Shown one piece after another: positions 1-8,333 of a DNA stretch of 64,000 nt. The stretch is from assembly GCF_003056355.1 (NCBI RefSeq), contig NZ_PYVW01000001.1, positions 62,001 through 126,000 of the forward strand, written 5' to 3'. The first letter of the stretch is position 1. Each line of letters opens with the position of its first letter. A program made the position numbers and the translations under genes. The DNA comes from Devosia naphthalenivorans. GTDB lineage: Bacteria > Pseudomonadota > Alphaproteobacteria > Rhizobiales > Devosiaceae. The notes beneath the pieces were generated by a model, which saw only the letters and a program-made list of their open reading frames with translations, was not told the DNA's origin and made no database searches.

Positions 1-374
1 AGCTCGACATCGGCCGCGCCACCCTCGGATTTGGCGACCAGCGCCAATTCGCCACTGGCATCGGGTGTGGTATCGAAGATGCGCCAGACCAGCCCATCGG
101 GTATGGGCGCGCCCTCCTGGGTGATCCGCGCGGACAGCTGCACCGGCTGGGGCGCCGAAGTCAGGGATGCAATGGCTTCGCTGGCCGGGTTAGAGGCTTC
201 GCCGGAGGCCGAACGTGCAGGAGGCTGGCTATCGCGATCCGGGCGCGGGCGCGGCATGGGCGGCATGACGTCGTCTGCCTCCTGCGCCATGGCGGGCGCT
301 GGAACAAGGACGGCGGGAACGGGGGCAAGCATGGCAAGGGCAAGCAACAAGCTCAGAATTTGTCGCACGCGCAT
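1..374 (-). CDS. Exported protein of unknown function, C-terminus cut by the window edge
   Basis: The minus-strand frame opens at ATG 372-374 and stays open to position 1, giving 124 codons of an incomplete protein. The N-terminus is a clear Sec signal peptide: a short basic start (MRVRQ), a long Leu/Ala-rich core, and a likely AMAQ cleavage site near residue 31. A Pro/Arg/Ser-rich linker follows, then a region around residues 75-120 with a 'GLVWRIFD' stretch that resembles beta-rich repeats of periplasmic or envelope proteins. I do not recognise the family. The plus strand is also open here, but it has no recognisable product, whereas the signal peptide argues strongly for the minus strand. 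It is transcribed divergently from the nitroreductase gene. Confidence 0.6.
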   Translation of the reverse strand, partial: MRVRQILSLLLALAMLAPVPAVLVPAPAMAQEADDVMPPMPRPRPDRDSQPPARSASGEASNPASEAIASLTSAPQPVQLSARITQEGAPIPDGLVWRIFDTTPDASGELALVAKSEGGAADVE

Positions 375-538
375 GTAGTCTCCTGCCGCTACGGCTCGAT
401 CGGCATTGCGTTGGTAGGTGGCGAATGGGGAAAAGCTGTGTCACAGAGCAGGCACGTTGAAAACAGTGCATTGCGCCGCGTGGACAAATTATTCGTGTTC
501 GCCCCGCTCGACCGCACGCGACAGATGGAGCCCTGATC

Positions 539-1123
539 ATGCCTGCCATTCCAGAACTGCGCGACTATTTGCTGACCCGGCGTTCGGTGGGTATCGCCTT
601 TCTCGGCGAGCCCGGACCGACGCCCGACGAGCTTGAGCAGATTTTGCGCATCGGGACGCGCGTGCCCGATCATGGCAAGATCACGCCCTGGCGCCTCGTC
701 ATCATCGAAGGCGAGGATCGGGCCAAGGCAGGCGAGAAGCTTGCACGCATCATGGAGCAAGCAAACCCGAAGCTGGATGCGAGCAGTCTCGGAGCAGAAC
801 GCAAGCGATTCCTGCCCGCGCCTCTCACAATCGGGGTGATTTCTTCCCCCCAGCCGCACCCGAAAGTGCCCCAGTTGGAGCAACTCCTGTCGGCCGGCAA
901 CGTGGCCTTCAACCTGCTCCACGCCGCCCACGCACTGGGCTTCGCCGCTTCCTGGGTCACCCGCTGGTACGCCTTCGACGCTGAGGCCGCCGCCATGCTC
1001 GGAGCGCGAAAAGATGAGCAATTCGTAGGGTTTATCCATATCGGAACCCCCACCGCCACCATCGAGGATCGGCCACGTCCCGACCTCGAAAGCATCGTCA
1101 CCCGATGGTGCGATCAGGGTTAA
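539..1123 (+). CDS. Nitroreductase family protein (YdjA-like)
   Basis: The 194-residue product is a small flavin-dependent nitroreductase of the YdjA type. The N-terminus has the RRSVG motif (about residues 14-18), which contacts the FMN phosphate, and 'RVPDHGKITPWR' (about 41-52) matches the family's FMN and substrate loop. The C-terminal part carries the 'GFIHIGTP' segment typical of this subgroup. These enzymes are cytosolic FMN homodimers using NAD(P)H; the physiological substrate is usually unknown. The ATG at 539 follows an ATGGAG-like ribosome binding site and is the only start that keeps the whole fold. It stands alone, divergent from the exported protein upstream. Confidence 0.85.
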   Translation: MPAIPELRDYLLTRRSVGIAFLGEPGPTPDELEQILRIGTRVPDHGKITPWRLVIIEGEDRAKAGEKLARIMEQANPKLDASSLGAERKRFLPAPLTIGVISSPQPHPKVPQLEQLLSAGNVAFNLLHAAHALGFAASWVTRWYAFDAEAAAMLGARKDEQFVGFIHIGTPTATIEDRPRPDLESIVTRWCDQG

Positions 1124-1182
1124 CGGGAGGTTAACCGATCCGCGGCATCATATGCCGATCAGTTTAGGGATTCCTCTCGCGC

Positions 1183-1983
1183 ATGGGCGTTCAGCCAATC
1201 TCCGTGCCACAAAGCCTGGCCTACATGCTGAACGCCGCCGGCGAACGGAATGGCGTCGATTTCGATTATCTGCTGCAAACAGCGGTGCGCGAAAGCAGCC
1301 TCAATCCGGGCGCAAAGGCCCAGACTTCCTCGGCTGTCGGCTTGTTCCAGTTCCTCGAAGGCACCTGGTTGCAGGTGATGAAAGAGCACGGGTCGCGGCT
1401 GGGTTATGGCGACATAGCGCAGAGTATCCAGCGCACCGGCGAAGGCGATTTCGTGGTCAGTGATCCGGCGCGGAAAGCGGAAATCCTGAAGCTGCGTGAG
1501 GACCCGCAGATTGCCGCGGATCTGGCGGGAGCTTTCACCAAATCCAATGGCGACTATCTGCGGCAGCGGTTTGGGCGAATGCCAAGTGCTGGCGAGCTCT
1601 ACATCGCGCACTTCCTTGGGGCGCAGGGGGCGGAGCGCATGTTTAATGCGGGACTGCAGAACCCTGACCAGATCGCCGCGGATCTGTTTCCCCGGCAAGC
1701 CAACTCCAACCGGACGATCTTTTATTCCAACGGCGAGCCACGCACGATACGCGAGGTTTACCGGGTGCTCGTTGCCAAGCATGAGACTGGGGACAGCAAT
1801 GCCGGTTTCGCCGCCCAGCAGCTGGCCGGAACCGCGCCACCCGAGCCGGTGCCCGTGGTGCCGTCGCGCTTTTCGCCGGCCAACATGTCCTTCACGGGGC
1901 TATTCAAGAACGAAGCAGAAGCCGGTGATCCGGCGCCGCAGAACGCTAGCGGTCCCTTCTTCACCCAGCTTTATGCACAGTGA
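1183..1983 (+). CDS. Lytic transglycosylase (SLT domain) protein
   Basis: The 266-residue protein has an SLT-like lysozyme fold. 'AVRESSLNPGAKA' around residues 34-46 holds the likely catalytic Glu37, followed by 'SAVGLFQFLEGTW', the classic GLFQF motif of soluble lytic transglycosylases. 'GELYIAHFLGAQGA' (about 143-156) matches the later conserved Tyr/His segment. Such enzymes cut the MurNAc-GlcNAc bond of peptidoglycan. No signal peptide is visible at the chosen ATG, which is odd for a periplasmic enzyme; related alphaproteobacterial proteins are linked to flagella or secretion. The C-terminal 60 residues are Pro-rich and low in complexity. The ribosome binding site is weak (AGGGA about 18 bases upstream). 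Confidence 0.82.
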   Translation: MGVQPISVPQSLAYMLNAAGERNGVDFDYLLQTAVRESSLNPGAKAQTSSAVGLFQFLEGTWLQVMKEHGSRLGYGDIAQSIQRTGEGDFVVSDPARKAEILKLREDPQIAADLAGAFTKSNGDYLRQRFGRMPSAGELYIAHFLGAQGAERMFNAGLQNPDQIAADLFPRQANSNRTIFYSNGEPRTIREVYRVLVAKHETGDSNAGFAAQQLAGTAPPEPVPVVPSRFSPANMSFTGLFKNEAEAGDPAPQNASGPFFTQLYAQ

Positions 1984-2090
1984 GATCTGCATGTTGAGTG
2001 GAAATCGTGAACGGCTCAAATGCGGGAGAGGGAAATAATACGCTGTTAAGGCGTTTAGCTCTCTATAGAGCGAAGGCGGGAGGATGCGGC

Positions 2091-2261
2091 ATGAAGCATG
2101 CAGGTGTAGCCCAGATAAGTACGAAGTCGGATGCGCAGGGGGTCTGGCCAATTCCGCGTGGCTGGGTCGTGCTCGGAGCGGCTCTGGGCGCTTGGCTGAT
2201 TGTCGCGGCCCTCGTCTTGTTTGCAGCGCACCTCTTCGGTCTGCTCGCCCCGCTGTTCTAG
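2091..2261 (+). CDS. Small single-pass membrane protein, unknown function
   Basis: A 56-residue protein with one strong hydrophobic helix (about residues 27-52, rich in Val, Ala and Leu) after a polar N-terminus. The frame is open further upstream, but the ATG at 2091 is preceded by GGGAGGA at good spacing and gives a protein of sensible composition. No family is recognised. It lies between the transglycosylase and the DUF2336 gene on the same strand, but gaps of about 100 and 70 bases leave operon membership open. Confidence 0.55.
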   Translation: MKHAGVAQISTKSDAQGVWPIPRGWVVLGAALGAWLIVAALVLFAAHLFGLLAPLF

Positions 2262-2333
2262 GCTGAAATTATGGTGAACCGTTCCTTAATTCTTGGCCTG
2301 TAGGCTGTTCCGCGCAGGTGTGCGGAGAATGGA

Positions 2334-3542
2334 ATGGTTGGGTATCAAGAGTTTCTGTCGCTGTCTCAGTCGCCCGACAGTGAAGAGCGCGGCAGCGCTG
2401 CCCATCTCTCAGCCTTAGCCTATCTGAATCATCACGGTCCTGCCGACGAACACGCGGCGCTCTATGCTGCGCTGATCGGCTTCCTCGATGATCCTTCCGT
2501 CAAAGTGCGCGCCGCGCTTGCCTATGGCTTGCTCCATTCCTCTGATGCGCCGCGCCCGATCATGCTGGCGCTGATGCATGACAGCCCGGTCATTGCTCGC
2601 GCCGTGTTGCAATACTCCCCGGTGCTGATCGACGCGGACCTCATGGGCCTGGTTACGAGCACCCCCGATACGGCGATCCTGCTCGCGATCAGCCAGCGGG
2701 CCAAACTGAGCCCAAGGCTGGCTGCCGCGCTGATTGGACGGCAGGAGTTCCAACTCACACTGCGATTGCTCCGCCGGCACGAGATTGCGCTAGGCGATCG
2801 GCTGCTGGGAGAACTCTGCGAAGCGCTGGGCGATGACCCGCAAGGCCGTGGCGCGTTGCTGGCCCGCAAAGATCTGCCCGCTTCGGGCCGCCTGCACCTG
2901 ATTCACAAGATTACCGCTGCGCTGCGTGAGTGCCGCGTGGTGAGGGGGTCGCTTTCGTCCGAGCGGCTGGGGCGCCTGCTGCGCGACAGCACCGACACGG
3001 CGGTCGCCGCAATCGGGGAGCGTGAGGCGATCCGCACGTCGCCGGAATTTGTGTCCGATCTTGTTGGCAATGAGCGCCTCAATACGCGGGTGTTGCTGCA
3101 TGCAGTGGTGACCGGGCATGTGATGTTCTTTGCTGATTGCGTCGCCGAATTGTCCCAGTCCCCCCGCAGCAAGGTTTTTGCGCTGCTCGAAAGCGGCAGC
3201 CGGGCGTCGCTCGGTGCGCTGCTGGCGCGCTGCGGGTTGGCGAACGGCGTGCGGGACCTGCTGACGCGCATCGTCATGCTGGCTCGTTCGACGGATCTTG
3301 CTGACGATGCGGGAGCGCGGCACTATGTAGTGACAGTGCTCACCGAAGAGCTGATTGCGGAGCATGAGGGCGCGATTCCAGAGGAGCTGGAAGAGGCCTT
3401 CGCTTATCTTAGCGAGCAGAACATCCTGCTGGCCCGCAAGGCTGCGCGTGGGGTGATGGCCGCGTTCGCCGAGGACACGCCGCGGCAAATTGCGCTGCCG
3501 GGTTCCCGGGTCGAGCCACAGCTGGCACTGACGGCAGCTTAA
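2334..3542 (+). CDS. DUF2336 domain-containing protein
   Basis: The 402-residue protein matches the DUF2336 family, which is widespread in Hyphomicrobiales. It is almost entirely helical, with HEAT-like Leu/Ala-rich repeats near the N-terminus ('DDPSVKVRAALAYGL', about residues 47-61) and no signal peptide or membrane segment. The biochemical role is unknown. The ATG at 2334 has a GGAGAA ribosome binding site ten bases before it. The gene converges on the NAD kinase gene: its TAA at 3540-3542 overlaps the kinase stop codon on the other strand. Confidence 0.8.
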   Translation: MVGYQEFLSLSQSPDSEERGSAAHLSALAYLNHHGPADEHAALYAALIGFLDDPSVKVRAALAYGLLHSSDAPRPIMLALMHDSPVIARAVLQYSPVLIDADLMGLVTSTPDTAILLAISQRAKLSPRLAAALIGRQEFQLTLRLLRRHEIALGDRLLGELCEALGDDPQGRGALLARKDLPASGRLHLIHKITAALRECRVVRGSLSSERLGRLLRDSTDTAVAAIGEREAIRTSPEFVSDLVGNERLNTRVLLHAVVTGHVMFFADCVAELSQSPRSKVFALLESGSRASLGALLARCGLANGVRDLLTRIVMLARSTDLADDAGARHYVVTVLTEELIAEHEGAIPEELEEAFAYLSEQNILLARKAARGVMAAFAEDTPRQIALPGSRVEPQLALTAA

Positions 3543-4330
3543 AAGCGGAACTGTTCGCTGAGCACGCGCTCTTCGAGGCTCGTGCCGGGATCAAATAGCA
3601 GGGTCACACCCTGGCTGCGATCTTCGCTGATGGTTACTTCGAGCACGTTATGAAATTCGACATTGTCGGCAACTGCGCTGACCGGACGCTTGTTGGCCTC
3701 GCGCGTGATGAACTTGACGACTGCCCGGTTGGACAGGATGGCGCCGCGCCAGCGCCGCGGGCGGAATGGCGAGATCGGCGTGAGCGCAAGCAGTTCAGCT
3801 TCGATGGGCAGGATGGGGCCGTGTGCCGACAAATTGTAAGCGGTTGATCCGGCTGGCGTCGATAGCAGGACGCCATCGCAGATAAGCTCCTCAAGCCGCG
3901 TTTCGCCATCGACCACGATCTGGATTTTGGCGGCCTGGTAGGTGGCGCGGAACAGCGAAACCTCGTTGAGCGCCAGGGCCATCTTCGTATTGCCGGTGGT
4001 ATCGAAAACAGTCATCGATAGCGGATAGATCCGCGTGCGCTGCACGACCTCAAGGCGGGCGACGAGATCATCTTCGGAGAAGTTGTTCATCATGAAGCCG
4101 ACCGAGCCGAAGTTCATGCCGTAAACCGGCGTGCCGCTGCGCATGACCTTATGCAGGGTTTGCAGCATGAGGCCGTCACCGCCCAAGGCAACAACGACAT
4201 TGGCGGTATCGAGATTGTAGTGGCCATAGCGCTCGCGCAGGCGATGGGCCGCGACATTGGCTTCATGAGTATCGTTGGTGACGAAGCAAATGCGTTCAGT
4301 GCTTTGGCTGGACACGCTCGTCTCCCACAT
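3539..4330 (-). CDS. nadK: NAD kinase
   Basis: NAD kinase makes NADP from NAD and ATP in the cytosol. The 263-residue product has the family signature GGDG at residues 50-53, the Asn-Glu motif in 'LALNEVSLFR', and the Gly-rich 'STPAGSTAYNLSAHGP' loop. Length matches the 255-265 residues usual in rhizobial relatives. The frame is open 50 codons further upstream, but that extension is unlike the family, so the ATG at 4328-4330 (MWETS) was chosen; no clear ribosome binding site precedes it, so the start is somewhat uncertain. The gene is divergent from the spike base gene and converges on the DUF2336 gene. Confidence 0.92.
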   Translation of the reverse strand: MWETSVSSQSTERICFVTNDTHEANVAAHRLRERYGHYNLDTANVVVALGGDGLMLQTLHKVMRSGTPVYGMNFGSVGFMMNNFSEDDLVARLEVVQRTRIYPLSMTVFDTTGNTKMALALNEVSLFRATYQAAKIQIVVDGETRLEELICDGVLLSTPAGSTAYNLSAHGPILPIEAELLALTPISPFRPRRWRGAILSNRAVVKFITREANKRPVSAVADNVEFHNVLEVTISEDRSQGVTLLFDPGTSLEERVLSEQFRF

Positions 4331-4409
4331 GATCGGGCTTGCGTACCATGACGTACGGTTTGGAGCCAGAAGATATGCATTCTTATGCAGGGCCAATCCG
4401 AAGGAGGAG

Positions 4410-4484
4410 ATGTCCTGCTTATCCCCGTTCGGGCTTAGCGTCCTAGACTGGCTGGCTATCGCAACCAGGGAAAGAACCAAATGA
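4410..4484 (+). CDS. Possible 24-residue leader ORF before the spike base gene
   Basis: A short frame (MSCLSPFGLS...) starts at ATG 4410 directly behind a very strong AAGGAGGAG sequence and stops at TGA 4482-4484, overlapping the ATG of the spike base gene (ATGA). This geometry would permit translational coupling. The spacing between GGAGG and the ATG is only two bases, shorter than ideal, and no homology is recognised, so it may be chance. Confidence 0.25.
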   Translation: MSCLSPFGLSVLDWLAIATRERTK

Positions 4485-4744
4485 CCGATCCATTTGCCGG
4501 ATATGCCGGCTCGCTCGATGATCCGGCGAGCTTTTGCCGCAACATCGAACCCAGCGACAGTGTCGCCTTGCCGGAAGTTTCGAGGGCCATCTATGTGGGC
4601 GGGGCAGGCACTATCCGGTTGATCGATGCCGCGGGTAATACCGCTGTTTTTGCCGGGCTCGTGGGAGGCTCGATCCTGCCGGTGCGGACCCAGCAGGTTC
4701 TCAGCACGGGCACGACGGCCACAGACTTGGTCGTGATGTTGTAG
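4481..4744 (+). CDS. Gene transfer agent spike base protein, RCAP_Rcc01079 (GhsA) family
   Basis: The 87-residue protein fits the small spike-base family known from the Rhodobacter capsulatus gene transfer agent (GTA), where it holds the head spikes that bind host capsule. Family marks seen: MTDPFAGYA start, Asp-Ser then 'LPEVSRAIYVGGAG' (about residues 30-43), 'ILPVRTQQV' (about 65-73) and 'TGTTATDLV' (about 76-84). It is a beta-rich protein without a signal peptide. In R. capsulatus the gene also lies outside the main GTA cluster. No other GTA structural genes are in this window. It ends four bases from the end of the convergent polysaccharide polymerase gene. The family assignment is from motif memory, not a search. 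Confidence 0.8.
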   Translation: MTDPFAGYAGSLDDPASFCRNIEPSDSVALPEVSRAIYVGGAGTIRLIDAAGNTAVFAGLVGGSILPVRTQQVLSTGTTATDLVVML

Positions 4745-4748
4745 CTGG

Positions 4749-5993
4749 CTAGTGCCAGCGGATAGTGATGCGCGGACCGACGGCGAAAAGCAGCAGCAAC
4801 CAAAGCGAGGGCAGGGCGCCCGACGTACTTTCGAAGAGGCTATGCACGATCAGGGCGCAGGCGACTGCTAGCCTGATCAAGGCGGCGCGGCTTCGCCCCA
4901 GAATGGCTCGCCTGCACGTCATGAAGATGATGTGGGAGAGCCAGGCTGCAAAGGCCAAGAGGCCTGGATAGCCCAACTCTACAAGCAGGGACAGATAACC
5001 GCTATGCGGCGTCTGGATATAGGGCAGGCCCAGCGTCTGGCGGATGATCGGCAGCATCTGATCGGTTGTCGAGATCGTGGCCCAGCCCCAGCCGGCCCAT
5101 GGACGCTGATCTGCAAAGTAGAGAAACTGCTGCCAGATTTCGGTACGGCTGGTGAAGGTCAGATCGCGGCCCAACGCGGCTGCGATCAGACCCGTGCTGG
5201 CATAGCCGCCGATGGCCAGGAGCGTGATCAGGGCAAGCAGCAACCAGAGCCCCTGCTGCCGTATTACCTGCAGGCGAACGATCAACAGTGCGGTTGCGAA
5301 CACCAAACTGCCCACGGCGGCAGCCGCAAGGGCGGTCGCGGAACCGGACATGATGAGGCAAACGAAGGTGACCACGACAACGGACACCAGCCAATAGGTG
5401 CGCAGGATGTTTGCAGCGAAGAGCCCGCCGCCCACAATCAGTGTGATTGCGGCGGCTTCGCCTAGCGAATTCTTGTGGTTGAATATGCCGCGCCAGCGAC
5501 CCGCATCAAAACCGTGCATGATGCCGACCGGCGTGGCCAACGCCGTCAAGAGCGAGAGCAGCATCACGGCGCCCATTACCGCTACAAACAGGCGCATCAG
5601 GTAATATGGCGAGAACCTGTAGCGCAGGAAGACGCAGGAGCCGAAAAACAGCGCGGCCGTGCGGACCATGCCCAAGCTGTTGGGTGAGGATACCGAGAGG
5701 GTGATCCCGATTGCTGCGAGCACCAGCAGGGCCAGATAGGCAGGCTCGGCGAAGATTGTTTCGATGGCGTGGGTGAGCAGGAGCCGCACGGTGCCGTAAA
5801 GGCAGAAGGCGAGGAATAGCGCATTGAGGAGCGCGATGCCGGGAACTGTATCGTTGGGCAGAAGCCCGGGGTGGTACCAGGCGCCGCTCAATTTGATGAT
5901 CAGGACCACGGGCAGGGCGTGGTCCAACAGCATCAAAAGATCCTGGTCAACCGTTCGGCCAGCCGCAGGAGGAAGGGAGATTGCTTCGGTCAT
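4749..5993 (-). CDS. O-antigen ligase / Wzy-type polysaccharide polymerase
   Basis: The 414-residue inner-membrane protein has ten or more hydrophobic helices and the Wzy_C/O-antigen ligase pattern: 'RWRGIFNHKNSLGE' (about residues 166-179) before a helix, and 'TPHSGYLSLLVELG' (about 331-344) near the C-terminal half with the conserved His-Ser. Such proteins join lipid-linked repeat units into a chain, or ligate glycan to an acceptor. It is the last gene of the polysaccharide operon. Its ATG overlaps the stop of the upstream glycosyltransferase (ATGA), which fixes the start. Polymerase and ligase cannot be told apart from sequence alone, though the Wzc-type operon favours a polymerase. Confidence 0.8.
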   Translation of the reverse strand: MTEAISLPPAAGRTVDQDLLMLLDHALPVVLIIKLSGAWYHPGLLPNDTVPGIALLNALFLAFCLYGTVRLLLTHAIETIFAEPAYLALLVLAAIGITLSVSSPNSLGMVRTAALFFGSCVFLRYRFSPYYLMRLFVAVMGAVMLLSLLTALATPVGIMHGFDAGRWRGIFNHKNSLGEAAAITLIVGGGLFAANILRTYWLVSVVVVTFVCLIMSGSATALAAAAVGSLVFATALLIVRLQVIRQQGLWLLLALITLLAIGGYASTGLIAAALGRDLTFTSRTEIWQQFLYFADQRPWAGWGWATISTTDQMLPIIRQTLGLPYIQTPHSGYLSLLVELGYPGLLAFAAWLSHIIFMTCRRAILGRSRAALIRLAVACALIVHSLFESTSGALPSLWLLLLFAVGPRITIRWH

Positions 5994-7120
5994 GCAGCGG
6001 CTTCGCGCGTTTGGATGACCTTATCATAGAACTGCTCTAGCGCTAGGGACTGGCGGCGGATATCGAAATTTTCCCGCACGAAGCGATGGGCGGTCAAGCC
6101 CATTGAGCGAGCGCGAGCAGGGTTGTCGATTAGCTCGAGGAAGGCTTGGGCGAGTTCTGCGCTGCTGGTAGGGTCAACGGTGAAGCCTGTTTCGCCGTTC
6201 ACTACGGCTTCGGCGGTGCCGCCCGTTTTGGAGGTCACGACCGGAACGCCGAGCGCCTGTGCTTCGATCAGCACGAGGCCGAAGCCCTCGACGTCGCCGT
6301 CCTGTGCCGGCCGGCTTGGCAGTGTCGCCAACCGGGCGCTGGCCATGATTTGTTGAGTGCGCTCCGGCGATTGTGCGCCATGGATGATGATCCGGGGCGT
6401 CTGGATCGCCCGGGCTTCGACCAGAGGGCGCAGAGGACCGTCGCCGACGATGTGTAGTTCCGCATCCGGGTTGGTGCGAAGCACCAGGGCGAATGCCTCA
6501 AGCACGGTGTTGATACCCTTTTTGGCAACGAGGCGACCGGCAAAGACGATGCGCGGTGGGTTGGTCCCTGCATCGACAGGCGGATCGTTGGTGAGCGGTA
6601 TGCCGAGATAGTGCGTGCGCGTTCTGGTGGGCGGAAAGCCTCGAGCCAGCAGCTGTTCGCGTAAGAAGTTCGAGACCGGCAGGATCAATGCAGCGTTGCG
6701 GATCAACCTGGCGCGTTGCAGGCGATAGAGCTGGTCGTACGCTGAGTTGGCGCGCAGGACACGCGTTGCATCGTGCCCATGTGCCGTGACGACAAGCGGA
6801 ATGCCATGCCGCTTGGCATAGGGCGCGAGGAACGCGCCATTGGTGAGATAATGGGCGTGGATGATGTCTGGCTGTATCCTGGCGATCAGATCATCGATGC
6901 GGCGGCTGAGGCCGAGCCGGAACGCCAGCCGGGAAACGGCACTCGGCCTGCCGTGTGGAAATATCAGGTGCCGTGGCACGTCGGCATGGTTATCGCCGCT
7001 GCTGTGTAGCGCGATGAGGGTGTAGTCGTAACCCTGCAGCGCGCGGCAATGTGCGGCAATGAAGGTCTCCGACAGCGCCAGAGCGGTCTCGGTGAACACG
7101 AGGGCGCGTCTGGGTATCAC
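5990..7120 (-). CDS. Glycosyltransferase, GT4 family
   Basis: The 376-residue protein is a GT-B retaining glycosyltransferase. The N-terminal half has 'DIIHAHYLTNGAFLAPYA' and 'VVTAHGHDATRV'; the C-terminal half has 'IVFAGRLVAKKGI', 'HIVGDGPL' and the EX7E region 'EGFGLVLIEAQALGVPVV' with the two conserved Glu residues that bind the sugar nucleotide. It probably adds one sugar to the undecaprenyl-linked repeat unit at the cytosolic membrane face. Both ends overlap neighbours by ATGA, so the polymerase, this gene and the next transferase are translationally coupled. Donor and acceptor are unknown. Confidence 0.9.
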   Translation of the reverse strand: MIPRRALVFTETALALSETFIAAHCRALQGYDYTLIALHSSGDNHADVPRHLIFPHGRPSAVSRLAFRLGLSRRIDDLIARIQPDIIHAHYLTNGAFLAPYAKRHGIPLVVTAHGHDATRVLRANSAYDQLYRLQRARLIRNAALILPVSNFLREQLLARGFPPTRTRTHYLGIPLTNDPPVDAGTNPPRIVFAGRLVAKKGINTVLEAFALVLRTNPDAELHIVGDGPLRPLVEARAIQTPRIIIHGAQSPERTQQIMASARLATLPSRPAQDGDVEGFGLVLIEAQALGVPVVTSKTGGTAEAVVNGETGFTVDPTSSAELAQAFLELIDNPARARSMGLTAHRFVRENFDIRRQSLALEQFYDKVIQTREAAA

Positions 7121-8304
7121 GCTAAGGCACTCTCGTAGCTTGGCGTTGCGCTTGCTGGCGCAGCATCGAGCCTGCCAAGTTGAGCGGCCACCAAACTTTC
7201 GAAACGGGCCTGCCGATCGGATGCCCAGGCTTGGGCTGCGTCGTTGTTTGGTGCGGAGAGCATCTGGCGCAGCAAGGCTTCGGTGAACTGCTCCGGGGCG
7301 TCTGCAATCGCGACGTTGGCGGGCAGGTCATCGAGGCCGCGTACGCCTAGGGTTGTGCTGACAGTCGGTGTCCCCGAAGCTATCGCTTCGATGGTCTTGA
7401 GTTGCACGCCGGCACCGGCCACCGCTGGAATCGCCAGAACGCGGGCCTGATGCATGAAGCTGACGGGATCTTCGATGTAGCCCAAGCCGGTGACGTTCGG
7501 GTGGATATTGTTGACCCGTTCGGAGCCGCGGCCGGCCACACATATGGTGACGTGATCGGGCAAGAGCGGGACGACCTTGTCGATAAACCACTTGAGGCCG
7601 CGGCCGTTTACGTCCCAGGCCCAGGTTCCCAGCAGACCGATGTCGAAGCTTGGGGAGATGAGACCGTCCTTGGGCGATATGGAGCGGCCGGCCAACGGCA
7701 TGAGGCTTGTCTTGCTTTCACCGCCCATGATGCTGAAGGCTGTTTGCTCGTTCTGGCTGAGCGTCCAGACCTGGTCGGCGGCGCGAGCTAGTAGAGGCTC
7801 CAGATGAGCCAGCAGATGGCTGTCACGCTTGAGCATCAGGCGCTGGAGGGGCCGGGTTTCGTTCGCGGCCTCGGCCGCATAGAGCGGCGCTTCATGGTTA
7901 TGCGCGACAAGGATCACGGACTTTGCAAGGCGGCGCGCAAGTGGCAGTAGCCATCCCATCTGGGCATGATCGATGACCAGAACATCGGCCTTGCCCAGCC
8001 GCGTGGCTCGCCGGAGCAGGTCCAGATAGCGGTGGGCGCGAAACTTCTCGCATACATATGGGCGGCCGGTGAGCAGGGATCGGCCCAGCCAAATATATTT
8101 CGCGAGACCGGCGGAGGCAGTTTCAACGGCGCGGAGTTCGACGCTGACCGAACCTCGAGGAGGCGGACTGAAGTCGCGTGCGAAGCCAAACACCTGGACG
8201 AAATGGCCCGTTTTGCGCATGGCGTCGACAAAGGCCTGGCTGGCGATTTCGCCACCCGTTGTCTGGCCATGCGGCAGGCTTGTTGTTGCAAAAAGTATGT
8301 TCAT
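7117..8304 (-). CDS. Glycosyltransferase, GT-B fold (GT1/GT4-like)
   Basis: The 395-residue protein starts with 'MNILFATTSLPHGQTTGGE', the usual first strand and Gly loop of GT-B enzymes, and carries 'VLVIDHAQMGWLLP', 'VILVAHNHEAPLY' and a C-terminal donor domain with 'IGLLGTWAWDVN' and 'VPAVAGAGVQLKTIEAIASGTPTV', the nucleotide-sugar binding half. An upstream GTG at 8308-8310 is in frame, but GGGGA lies seven bases before the ATG at 8302-8304, which was therefore chosen. It overlaps the following transferase gene by ATGA. The sugar transferred is unknown. Confidence 0.87.
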   Translation of the reverse strand: MNILFATTSLPHGQTTGGEIASQAFVDAMRKTGHFVQVFGFARDFSPPPRGSVSVELRAVETASAGLAKYIWLGRSLLTGRPYVCEKFRAHRYLDLLRRATRLGKADVLVIDHAQMGWLLPLARRLAKSVILVAHNHEAPLYAAEAANETRPLQRLMLKRDSHLLAHLEPLLARAADQVWTLSQNEQTAFSIMGGESKTSLMPLAGRSISPKDGLISPSFDIGLLGTWAWDVNGRGLKWFIDKVVPLLPDHVTICVAGRGSERVNNIHPNVTGLGYIEDPVSFMHQARVLAIPAVAGAGVQLKTIEAIASGTPTVSTTLGVRGLDDLPANVAIADAPEQFTEALLRQMLSAPNNDAAQAWASDRQARFESLVAAQLGRLDAAPASATPSYESALA

Positions 8305-8333
8305 GGCCACATCCCCGAGAAACCCAGCAGAAG

